A program made the position numbers and the translations under genes. The notes below the pieces were generated by a model that made no database searches, was not told the DNA's origin, and was given only the letters and a program-made list of their open reading frames with translations. A stretch of DNA of 64,000 bases. It comes from DATFDN01 sp963762525 (GTDB lineage Bacteria; Pseudomonadota; Alphaproteobacteria; Acetobacterales; Acetobacteraceae). Positions 56,249-63,691 of this stretch are shown in pieces (position 1 is the first letter of the stretch; each line of letters opens with the position of its first letter). The DNA is taken from positions 992,001 to 1,056,000 of the forward strand of contig CAVXKT010000011.1 of NCBI GenBank assembly GCA_963762525.1, in the 5' to 3' direction.

Positions 56249-56793
56249 TTATTGCGCCGCTGCGATCTCCGGCGGCTCCACGTGCCGTCAAGGATTGAGG
56301 GTGGTGTCGCCTTCGGCCAGTAGAGGCGCAGCATGACGCTGAATTTGGCTTTTGGAGCGGGCAGCCAGTTCGTCTCCTTGGCCGCGCCGGGCAAATCCGC
56401 CTGTAGATAGATATCGACCGAGCCGTCAGCGTTGACGGTCAGATTGTCACGTTGGCTGAGGGTGTAGCGGTTGAGCGGATTAGGGACGAAGAAGCGATCT
56501 GCGTCATACATCGTCAGAAACCAGAAGCCATTGACCGGCGGCGCCAAGTCGCGCAAGCCCATCGTGTCGGGGGGCCGGGGACTTGCTGAACAAGACTACG
56601 TCGTTCCAGGAGATACCGTAGTCTTTGAATGCGGCTTCCTGGAACTCACGGATGCTGATCGCCGGCATCGAGCAAATGACTGCTTCGATGCCGCGCTGAT
56701 AGGCCAGCTGGTAATCGAGATCAGTGGCCTGCGCGCGGGCGTCCGCGACCGCGCAGATGGTCAAGGCAAGCGTAAGTGCGCCAACTTTTCAGC
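56249..56793 (-). pseudogene. DUF1254/DUF1214 exported protein with internal deletion
   Basis: A signal-peptide-like start (VGALTLALTICAVADARA, broken by an A-run near the GTG at 56793) leads into TDLDYQLAYQRGIEAVI and ISIREFQEAAFKDYGISWND, as in DUF1254 proteins. After SKSPAPRHDG it passes at once into LAPPVNGFWFLTMYDADRFF and NRYTLSQRDNLTVNADGS, the C-terminal DUF1214 domain. About 300 residues are absent. One more indel near 56280 precedes the stop at 56249. The intact family is periplasmic with unknown function. Confidence 0.8.
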
Positions 56794-56849
56794 ACGGACG
56801 AATTCGTTCGCTTTATCGGCAAGTCCCCCCCTTGATTGCCCCCCACTGG

Positions 56850-57190
56850 GACGCCGAAGGCGGCGGGCTGCGAGAAGGTGTTCCGCGAGAAGATCACCGG
56901 CACCACCGCCGAGCGTCCGCAGCTTCGCAAGCTGCTCTCCGTCCTCGCCCGTGGCGACATGGTGATCGTCTTCTGGTGATCGCGCGCGAGGTGCAGAAGG
57001 CGGGGGCCGGTATCCGCTCGCTGGCCGAGCCGTTCCTCGATACCACGTCCGACTTTGCCGAGATCGTGCTCGCGATCCTTGGCGTCGCCGCCAAGCTGGA
57101 ACGCCGCCGCATTCTCGAGCGCACCGCGCAGGGCCGGGCTGATGCGAAGGCCAAGGGCGTGAAATTCGGACGCAAGCCGACCATCATGGT
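56850..57190 (+). pseudogene. Serine resolvase remnant with two deletions
   Basis: The sequence reads AAGCEKVFREKITGTTAERP and LLSVLARGDMVIV, then directly LLVIAREVQKAGAGIRSLAE, FAEIVLAILGVAAKLERRRI and GRADAKAKGVKFGRKPT. This is a Tn3-type serine recombinase without its first 25 residues (including the catalytic Ser region) and without about 12 residues around PALDRLSRDTTD. The helix-turn-helix end is also lost, replaced by the start of the next gene. It is inactive. Confidence 0.8.
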
Positions 57191-57221
57191 ACGACGGGCC
57201 GTTCCGGCGAGGCCCCAAGGC

Positions 57222-57869
57222 ATGAGCGAAGACCACCCCAAGCCAGTCGCCGCGCGGAAGCCTCGGAAGCCGGATGCCGACGCGAACCTGAAGGAGATCG
57301 GCGGGTCGAACGCGATCGCGTTCAACGGCGTGCTCGCCAATTCCGTCATTGACACGCTCTGGCGCTCGCCGGGACTACCCGAGGACATCAAGCAGAACCG
57401 CCAGACGGCGGCCATCGCGGCTCTCATGGCGTTCAAGCCCCGGGACGAAATCGAGGGCATGATCGCGGCACAGGCCGTAGCGATGCACTGCGCCGCGATG
57501 AAGTGCTTTCGGCGGGCGATGCATTCCGAACAGCCGGCCGAGATCGCCAACCGGCTGCGAAAGGACGGCGCGAGCCTCGCGCGCGGGATGACGGAGATGG
57601 TCGCGGCGCTTGAGCGCAAGCGCGGCAACACCGGCAATCAAGTGGTGCGGGTGGAGCATGTCACGGTGCAGGCCGGCGGGCAGGCGATCGTGGGCGCGGT
57701 GACACCCGCCGTGCCGGGGGGAGGGGTGACGGATGGAGCGCGACAAGAACCCCATGCAACGCCTGCCGGACTGGCGCACGACGCTGCCCAAGGCGCAAGC
57801 GGCGCCGCGCTGTGGCGCGCGCACCCGGAGCGGGCAGCTGTGCCGCTGCCCCGCAATGGCGAACGGTAG
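57222..57869 (+). CDS. Mobile-element-type hypothetical protein
   Basis: The 215-residue protein has a basic N-terminus (KPVAARKPRKPDAD), a SNAIAFNGVLANSVIDTLW segment, then FKPRDEIEGMIAAQAVAMHC and a VEHVTVQAGGQAIVGAVTP block. I recognise this as a protein family found next to HGGxSTGPRT proteins in alphaproteobacterial mobile elements. The function is unknown. The ATG at 57222 is chosen since the family starts there; the frame is open upstream into the resolvase remnant. It overlaps the next gene by 137 bases. Confidence 0.6.
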   Translation: MSEDHPKPVAARKPRKPDADANLKEIGGSNAIAFNGVLANSVIDTLWRSPGLPEDIKQNRQTAAIAALMAFKPRDEIEGMIAAQAVAMHCAAMKCFRRAMHSEQPAEIANRLRKDGASLARGMTEMVAALERKRGNTGNQVVRVEHVTVQAGGQAIVGAVTPAVPGGGVTDGARQEPHATPAGLAHDAAQGASGAALWRAHPERAAVPLPRNGER

Positions 57870-58047
57870 ATGCCGGATGCACGGCGGGGCCAGCACCGGG
57901 CCGCGAACTGCGGAGGGCTTGAAGCGACTGCGCGCCGGCCGGACGAAGCATGGCGCCTACGGGGCGGAGATGCGTCATTTACGCGCGCTGATCCGGGCGC
58001 TGGGCGCGGAAGCTGCGGGAGCTTGCCGGGTAGCAACCCGCGCGTGA
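57733..58047 (+). CDS. HGGxSTGPRT-motif small protein
   Basis: The 104-residue protein has a small Cys-rich start (RCGARTRSGQLCRCPAMANGRC, a zinc-ribbon-like CxxxTRSGxxC...C pattern), then the RMHGGASTGPRTAEGLKRL motif and a helical tail. The family is common beside phage or integrated-element genes; its function is not known. The last dozen residues may be shifted (a +1 reading gives KLRELAG and a stop). It overlaps the 3' end of the preceding gene in a different frame. Confidence 0.6.
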   Translation: MERDKNPMQRLPDWRTTLPKAQAAPRCGARTRSGQLCRCPAMANGRCRMHGGASTGPRTAEGLKRLRAGRTKHGAYGAEMRHLRALIRALGAEAAGACRVATRA

Positions 58048-58083
58048 CCGGAACCGCCCGGGTTTACGGGTTCCTGCTGAGTA

Positions 58084-59201
58084 CCCAAAATCACTGATCG
58101 GCGAAACATGGCTTGAGCCGCTTCTGGTGGACTTGGCTCTTGGTCCATGCGAACGGGCGGGCTTGCTCGTTGTAGTCTGCGATGAAGGCGTTGATATGGG
58201 CCTTAAGCTGCTCGACGGTTTGGAAGGATGCGCCATTGAGCGACTTTCCGCTGAGGATCGAGAACCAGATCTCGATCTGGTTGAGCCACGAGGTGTGGGT
58301 CGGCGTGTAGTGGAAATGCACGTTGGGGTGGCGCGCCAGCCACAGGTCGCGCTTGGGCTTATGGGTCGAGAGATTGTCGAGGATGACGTGGATCTCGCGG
58401 TCCGGGTAGTCGGCCACGATGGTGTTCATGAAGTCGAGGAACTCGACGCGGCGCCGCCGCTTGTAATGGCGTCCGGCCACCGTGCCGGTGGCGACGTTGA
58501 GGGCGGCGAACAGCGTCGTCGTCCCGTGCCGCTTGTAATCGTGCGACTGGCCGATCATCGCCCGGCCGCCCGGCAATTTGAGATATCCCTGCGCCCGCTC
58601 CAGCGCCTGGATCGACGGCTTCTCATCGACCGACAGCACAACCGCGTTTTCCGGCGGGGCCATGTACAGACCGACAATCTCGGCCGCCTTGGCCACAAAC
58701 TCCGGGTCGGAACTCTCGCACCAGGACTTGCGGCCCGAGAGGTCAATCTTCTGCGCACGCAGGAAGCGCCAGATATACTGCTCGTGCACATCGCCCAGCG
58801 CGCGCGCCAGCAGCGGTGCAGTCCAGTTCGCGTAGCCCGCCGGCGGCGGTTGATCGAGCCTGGCGAGGATGCGCTTCTGGTGCGCCGGGCCGTATTTCGG
58901 GGCGGCGCCCCGTTGGCCCGTCTCATCCAGGCCCGCCAAGCGGTCGCGCGCATAGCGCACCCGCCACTTCGACGCCGTGCCCGTGGTGCAGCCCATCGCC
59001 CGGCCGATCTCGCGCGTGCCCATCCCGTCAGCCGCCAAGAGCACGATCCCGGCACGAAACCGCATTCGCGTCTCGCTCTTCGTCGAACGCCTCAGCGCCT
59101 CAAGCACCGTTCGCTCGTCGGCCGAGAGGGTGATTACAGTCGCGCACGGGACGGTCTTCATCCGAAGCTTAAATCACAACTCGCCCTCTACGGATAGTGG
59201 G
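58084..59201 (-). mobile_element. Complete IS630-family element
   Basis: The element is 1118 bases. It begins CCCAAAATCACTGATCGGCG at 58084 and ends with a matching inverted repeat (read inward CCCACTATCCGTAGAGGGCG) at 59201. Both sides are flanked by TA (58082-58083 and 59202-59203), the duplicated target of IS630 elements. The single gene within is intact, so this copy may be active. Confidence 0.8.
58091..59161 (-). CDS. IS630-family transposase, intact
   Basis: The 356-residue transposase has an N-terminal helix-turn-helix (MGTREIGRAMGCTTGTASKW) and a complete DDE core. VVLSVDEKPSIQALERAQG holds the first Asp, VILDNLSTHKPKRD the second and HTSWLNQIEIWFSIL the Glu. The C-terminal QLKAHINAFIADYNEQARPF is the family end. 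It occupies almost the whole element and shows no damage. Confidence 0.93.
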   Translation of the reverse strand: MKTVPCATVITLSADERTVLEALRRSTKSETRMRFRAGIVLLAADGMGTREIGRAMGCTTGTASKWRVRYARDRLAGLDETGQRGAAPKYGPAHQKRILARLDQPPPAGYANWTAPLLARALGDVHEQYIWRFLRAQKIDLSGRKSWCESSDPEFVAKAAEIVGLYMAPPENAVVLSVDEKPSIQALERAQGYLKLPGGRAMIGQSHDYKRHGTTTLFAALNVATGTVAGRHYKRRRRVEFLDFMNTIVADYPDREIHVILDNLSTHKPKRDLWLARHPNVHFHYTPTHTSWLNQIEIWFSILSGKSLNGASFQTVEQLKAHINAFIADYNEQARPFAWTKSQVHQKRLKPCFADQ

Positions 59202-59268
59202 TACTAGCTATGTGCTAGCTAGGCCATTTTCCTCTGGAACTTCGCGCTTTCTAGCCCTTTGGTTTGAT

Positions 59269-59345
59269 TGGCGGACCCGACACGATTCGAACGTGCGACC
59301 TTCGCCTTCGGAGGGCGACGCTCTATCCAGCTGAGCTACGGGTCC
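59269..59345 (-). tRNA. tRNA-Arg (anticodon CCG)
   Basis: On the minus strand the acceptor GGACCCG (59345-59339) pairs with CGGGTCC (59279-59273), followed by an encoded GCCA end. The anticodon loop CTCCGAA between TCGCC and GGCGA gives CCG, reading CGG. The D-arm (GCTCAGCTGGATAGAGC) and the T-arm (GTTCGAATC) are normal. It lies at the edge between the damaged accessory region and intact genes, as is common for insertion sites. Confidence 0.95.
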
Positions 59346-59388
59346 CGCCGTGTCCTCATACAGCCATCCCCCCGCCCCGCAAAGCCCC

Positions 59389-60303
59389 TCAGAGCGGATC
59401 CCAGGAGAACACCTCGCCCGAGCGGTCCAGCGGCATGAACGACGGCAGCAGCGCCGGCAGCGCGTGCTCGGCGATCAACTCCGGGGTCCAGCCCTCGGCG
59501 CGGTGCACGTAGCGGATCGGTCGCGGCGAGCTGAACAGGATCACCTCGTTCATGCGCGTCCCGAACACCTGCCCGCTCACCCCCTTCGCGGCCTCGGAGG
59601 CCAGGAACACCGCCATCGGCGCGTTCTTGTCGGGCGTCATCGCCTTGATCTTCTCGACGCGCGCCTGCTGTTCGGGCGTGCCGGCCGGGATCGAGCTGGT
59701 CATCCGGCTCCAGGCGAACGGCGCGATGCAGTTCGACCGCACATTGTAGCGCTTCATGTCCAACGCGATCGACTTCGACAGCGCCGTGATCCCGAGCTTG
59801 GCGGCCGAATAGTTGGCCTGGCCGAAATTGCCGATCAGGCCCGAGGTGCTGCTGATATGCACGAAGGCGCCGCTCTCCTGCTTGCGGAAATGCTCGGCGG
59901 CGGCGCGGCTGGTGAAGAAGCTGCCGTTCAGATGCACGCCGATCACGGAAAGCCAGTCCTCGGCGGTCATCTTGTGGAAGATCACGTCGCGCAGGATGCC
60001 GGCGTTGTTCACCACGATGTCGACGCGCCCGAAATGATCCAGCGCCGCCTGCACGATCTTTTGCGCCGAGCCCCATTCGGCGACCGAATCGGTGTTGATC
60101 TCGGCCCGCCCGCCGCGCTGCTCGATCAGTTGCCTGGTCTGCTGCGCCGGCGTCGCCGAGCCGCCCTCGCCGGAGAGCGAGGCGCCGACGTCGTTGATGA
60201 TGACGCGTGCGCCGGCGCCGGCCATCATGATGGCGATCTCGCGCCCGATACCCCCGCCCGATCCGGTGACGACCGCCACCTTGCCTTCCAACATGCCCGC
60301 CAT
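59389..60303 (-). CDS. Short-chain dehydrogenase/reductase (hydroxyacyl-CoA-type)
   Basis: The 304-residue enzyme has the NAD motif VTGSGGGIGREIA near residue 12, NNAGI, catalytic Ser in HISSTSGL and YSAAK with Tyr and Lys. VIINDVGASLSGEGGS and the long C-terminal tail (IRYVHRAEGWTPELIAEHAL) resemble the dehydrogenase part of multifunctional hydroxyacyl-CoA enzymes. The substrate is likely a hydroxyacyl-CoA or steroid-like alcohol. It is intact and stands alone between the tRNA and the next gene. Confidence 0.85.
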   Translation of the reverse strand: MAGMLEGKVAVVTGSGGGIGREIAIMMAGAGARVIINDVGASLSGEGGSATPAQQTRQLIEQRGGRAEINTDSVAEWGSAQKIVQAALDHFGRVDIVVNNAGILRDVIFHKMTAEDWLSVIGVHLNGSFFTSRAAAEHFRKQESGAFVHISSTSGLIGNFGQANYSAAKLGITALSKSIALDMKRYNVRSNCIAPFAWSRMTSSIPAGTPEQQARVEKIKAMTPDKNAPMAVFLASEAAKGVSGQVFGTRMNEVILFSSPRPIRYVHRAEGWTPELIAEHALPALLPSFMPLDRSGEVFSWDPL

Positions 60304-60346
60304 CGCCCTTCTCTCCCCTGATTGCCCGACGACGTTAGGCCAGACC

Positions 60347-61333
60347 TCAGTGGCGGGCCAGCCGCCACGCCGAGCCGAGCAGATCGAACAGATCGAGCAG
60401 CCGCGCTACGTAGTGGTCATGCACCGCGAAGGCGGGGGCGGCCGGGTCGCCCATTTGCCGCTCCAGCGCCCCCAGCATCCGCCGCAGCCGCCGCTCATGC
60501 AGGCCGAGACGGCGTTGCACCGGGTCGGCGACGATGCCGGCGAACGCGGCCACGGCGGCGGCGGCCAGCATCAGCCCGCCGGTGAGCCCGGCGGTCAGCG
60601 CCAGCCCCGGCGCGGCCGGAAACATCCCGTACCAAATGCCGCCCAGCCCGGCGCCGAGCGGAAACGAGCCGATCGCCGCCTGCTGCGCCACGATCGCCGC
60701 CAAAGCGGGGCCGAGCGAGACGGCGCCGGGCGTGAGCTGCTTCACCGCCACCGCCCCGGCGCCGAGCGTGAGCAGCGAGGTGGTGATCTCCGACGCCGCC
60801 GCGCGCGTGGCCGCATAGCTCGACATCGCCTCGGCAAGACGGACGCGGAAGGCCGGATCGTCGCCGCGCGCGCCGATCGGCGCCAGAAATGCGCTGGCCG
60901 CCAGCTGCACCCGCGCATCCTCCAGGATCGTCTCCGCCAGCGCGTCGCGCGCGAAGGTGCGCCCGCGCTGGCTGATCGGCAGCTCCAGCAATTCGGTGAA
61001 CACCAGCCATTCGATCCGCCGCGCGACATCGGTGCGCAGCAGCAGACTGCGCTTCAGCGTGCGCGAGAGGCGGGGCGCCCCCGCCCGGCGGGCCAGCAGC
61101 GCCGCCGCCTGCGCCGCCGCGTGCGGGCCGGCCAGCACCAGATTGGCCGGCGCGCGCACGAGATCCGCACCGAGCGCGGCGCGGTGCAGCGCCAGCGTTC
61201 CCGCCAGGGTGAAATGTCGATCGATGAACGGTCGCACCTTCGCTTGCCGATCGGCGAAATAGCGGCCGATGCCGTCCGACACCGCCGCCCGCGCGATTGC
61301 CGGCAACTCGTCGGTGAGCGCAGTATCCGCCAT
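60347..61333 (-). CDS. DUF6635-like protein of unknown function
   Basis: The 328-residue protein has an N-terminal helical part (RYFADRQAKVRPFIDRHF, GTLALHRAALGADLVRAPAN) and at least three hydrophobic helices in the middle and end (SLLTLGAGAVAVKQLTPGAV, PGLALTAGLTGGLMLAAAAV). I recall this layout as DUF6635, though I cannot verify it. It is probably membrane-associated. It is divergent from the glycosyltransferase gene with 44 bases between starts. Confidence 0.55.
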   Translation of the reverse strand: MADTALTDELPAIARAAVSDGIGRYFADRQAKVRPFIDRHFTLAGTLALHRAALGADLVRAPANLVLAGPHAAAQAAALLARRAGAPRLSRTLKRSLLLRTDVARRIEWLVFTELLELPISQRGRTFARDALAETILEDARVQLAASAFLAPIGARGDDPAFRVRLAEAMSSYAATRAAASEITTSLLTLGAGAVAVKQLTPGAVSLGPALAAIVAQQAAIGSFPLGAGLGGIWYGMFPAAPGLALTAGLTGGLMLAAAAVAAFAGIVADPVQRRLGLHERRLRRMLGALERQMGDPAAPAFAVHDHYVARLLDLFDLLGSAWRLARH

Positions 61334-61377
61334 GCGCCCTATCTGGGCCGCCGGGCGCGGTGTAACAGGCGCCGCCG

Positions 61378-63366
61378 ATGCACGAGATCACGCTTCGCCA
61401 AACCAGTCCGACGAGCCGGGTGCTCGCCGGCGCGGTGCCCGCCGGCTTGGGCGCACATTGGTGCGTGCTGCACCTGCCACGGATGGAGCGCGGCGCGCGG
61501 GCGATCATCGCCCTCGACCTCGGCGACGACATGGCGCTGACGGCGGTGGCGACGCGCCGCCTCCTGCTGTTCGTGCCGGCGGAGGCGCGGACGTTGCGCC
61601 TGGAGCTGCTCGGCACGGACCCGCCTTCGCGCCTCGGCCTGCGCGCCCGCGCGCTGTCGCGATTCGGCGCGCTGGCGCGCCTGTTCCTCCGCGGGCCGCG
61701 CCGGGTCTTGCGTGCCGCCGTCGGCGGGCGGGCCGGCTGGCGGCGGCGGGTCCGCGCGGCGCTGGCGCAAGGCAATGCCGAGGCGCCGCCGGAAACCTAC
61801 GCGCTGTGGACGACGCTGTTCGACCAATGGTCCGACGACGACATCGCGCGCCTGCTCGCCTCTCCCCGCCGCCCGGCATGGCCGGAGATGGCCGCGCTCG
61901 TGATCGGTGGCGGCGAGGCCGCCCGGGCGACGCTCGACTCACTTGCCGCCCAGGCCCGGCCGGTGCGCGCCTGGGCGTTGCCCGAAGGAGCGCCGCTCGC
62001 CCCGGCGATCTCGGAGCCCTATCTCGCCATCCTGCAAGCAGGTGAGGTTCTGCCCCGGCACGCCACCGCGCTGCTCGGCGAATGGATGGCGCGCAATGGC
62101 ACGCCGGCGGCGCTCTGCGCCGATGAGGACGTGATCGGGCGGGACGGTGCGCGCGACGCGCCGCTGTTCAAGCCGGAGCCCAACCGCACACTGATGCTGT
62201 CCGGAACGCTGACGCGCGGGCTATGGCTATTTCGCCGCGATCTGCCGTTGCCGGCGACCGCCACCCATGCGGAGGCGCTGCGGCTCGAATTGTGGTTGCG
62301 CCTGCATGAAGCGGGGCACGGCGCCGAGACGAGGCGCATTCCATTCATCCTGGCGCATCGGCGCGCCGGCACCGAAGCCGCGCCTGCCGATGTTATTGCC
62401 GGCATCGTGCGCGCCCATCTTGCGCGCACCGGCCGCACGGCGCGCATCGAGCAGAGCACTCCGTTGCGCGTGCGTCCGGTGCTGGCGGGGGCGCGGGGGC
62501 GCCGGGTCGCGTTGATCGTCCCCTCGGCTCTGCGCGCCCCGCATGTGCCGCGCTGCTTGCGCGCGGTGCTGGACACCGACCACGACGCGCTCGAATTACT
62601 GCTGGTGGTCTCGCAGATTTCGCCGCTCGACGCGACGCAGCGTGCCACCCTGGAAGCGATCGGCGACGACCGGCGCCTGCGGGTTCTGCAGTTTGGAACC
62701 GAGCGCTTCAACTACGCCGCGGCCAACAACTTCGCCGCCCGGGAGACCGACGCCGAGTTCCTGTGCCTGCTGAACGACGATGTGGCCCCCGAGCGCGCCG
62801 ACTGGCTCGACGCCATGCTCGGGCATTTCGCCGATTCCGAGACGGGCGCCGTCGGCGCCCGGCTGCTCTACGAGAACGGCACCGTCCAGCATGGCGGCAT
62901 CATTATCGGGCTGGCGGGCCTGGCCGAGCATGCCAACCAATTCCTGCCGCGCTCGGCGCCGGGCTACGCGCATCGCGCCGTGATGAGCCAGGAGCTATCG
63001 GCCGTCACCGGCGCCTGCCTGCTGACCCGGCGGGCGGATTATGTCGCCATCGGCGGTCTCGACGAGGAATTCCCGATCGCCTTCAACGACGTCGATTACT
63101 GTCTGAAGCTGCGGCAAGCCGGACGGCGGGTGATCTTCTGCGCCGAGGCGGAACTCACGCATTTCGAGTCGCTCTCGCTCGGCCACCACTTCTCGGGCGA
63201 ACGAGCGGCGCTTGAGCGCGAGGAGGTGCGGCAAATGCGCCGCCGCTGGGCGGACATCGTCGCCGCCGATCCGTTCCATAATCCCAATCTCTCGCTCGCG
63301 CGCGGGCGCGAGTGGAACCCGGCATTCCCGCCGCGGGTGAGGAAATCGGCGTGGCTGGAGCGGTGA
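61378..63366 (+). CDS. Large family-2 glycosyltransferase
   Basis: The 662-residue protein has an N-terminal region of about 360 residues that belongs to no domain I can name, then a GT-A glycosyltransferase. VALIVPSALRAPHVPRCLRA opens the fold. FNYAAANNFAARETDAEFLC and LNDDVAPERADWLDAMLGHF (DDD/DxD metal motif) follow, with GAVGARLLYENGTVQHGGII and FNDVDYCLKLRQAG (ED/acid motif) after. These are O-antigen / rhamnosyl-type GT2 marks. It would act on cell-surface glycans. ATG 61378 is the first codon of the frame. It is intact. Confidence 0.85.
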   Translation: MHEITLRQTSPTSRVLAGAVPAGLGAHWCVLHLPRMERGARAIIALDLGDDMALTAVATRRLLLFVPAEARTLRLELLGTDPPSRLGLRARALSRFGALARLFLRGPRRVLRAAVGGRAGWRRRVRAALAQGNAEAPPETYALWTTLFDQWSDDDIARLLASPRRPAWPEMAALVIGGGEAARATLDSLAAQARPVRAWALPEGAPLAPAISEPYLAILQAGEVLPRHATALLGEWMARNGTPAALCADEDVIGRDGARDAPLFKPEPNRTLMLSGTLTRGLWLFRRDLPLPATATHAEALRLELWLRLHEAGHGAETRRIPFILAHRRAGTEAAPADVIAGIVRAHLARTGRTARIEQSTPLRVRPVLAGARGRRVALIVPSALRAPHVPRCLRAVLDTDHDALELLLVVSQISPLDATQRATLEAIGDDRRLRVLQFGTERFNYAAANNFAARETDAEFLCLLNDDVAPERADWLDAMLGHFADSETGAVGARLLYENGTVQHGGIIIGLAGLAEHANQFLPRSAPGYAHRAVMSQELSAVTGACLLTRRADYVAIGGLDEEFPIAFNDVDYCLKLRQAGRRVIFCAEAELTHFESLSLGHHFSGERAALEREEVRQMRRRWADIVAADPFHNPNLSLARGREWNPAFPPRVRKSAWLER

Positions 63367-63475
63367 AAACAGCGACCCGGCGCTGCGCACCCGGGCCAGA
63401 TCCCGCGCCCACGGCATCCGGCTAAGCCCTCCGCGCCTTGTGTGCGTTGCCGGCAGTAAAGATGCATTCTGGATC

Positions 63476-63504
63476 TTGCTTTCGATCCTCGCTCCGCTTA
63501 AGAT
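63476..63504 (+). promoter_or_regulatory. Promoter before the small membrane protein / haemoglobin pair
   Basis: TTGCTT (63476-63481), a 17-base spacer and TAAGAT (63499-63504) match a housekeeping sigma promoter at 4 of 6 and 5 of 6 positions. It lies 28 bases before the ATG at 63533. Confidence 0.5.
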
Positions 63505-63532
63505 GGCTTCGCGGTACATCTTAGGTGCGGCC

Positions 63533-63691
63533 ATGAAGCTAGCTCTGAAACTGTTCTTCCTGCCCGGCGAGCTCGTCGCCAATCTCCTTGGCGCGACGGA
63601 AGACGACGACCGGACGATGATCCGTACACTGATCGACATGCTGTTCTGGAACGCCGTGGTCATCACCGGCGCTTTGGTGATCTTCCTGTGA
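63533..63691 (+). CDS. Small membrane protein
   Basis: The 52-residue protein has a basic start (MKLALKLFFLPG), a charged middle (GATEDDDRTMIRTLIDM) and one C-terminal membrane helix (LFWNAVVITGALVIFL). I do not recognise its family. Its stop overlaps the haemoglobin start (GTGA), so the two are coupled and may function together. A promoter is visible just upstream. Confidence 0.55.
   Translation: MKLALKLFFLPGELVANLLGATEDDDRTMIRTLIDMLFWNAVVITGALVIFL

Noticed and set aside
52464..59345. Intact prophage
   Set aside because: No capsid, tail, terminase or integrase genes are visible; only two element-associated small genes and a broken resolvase.
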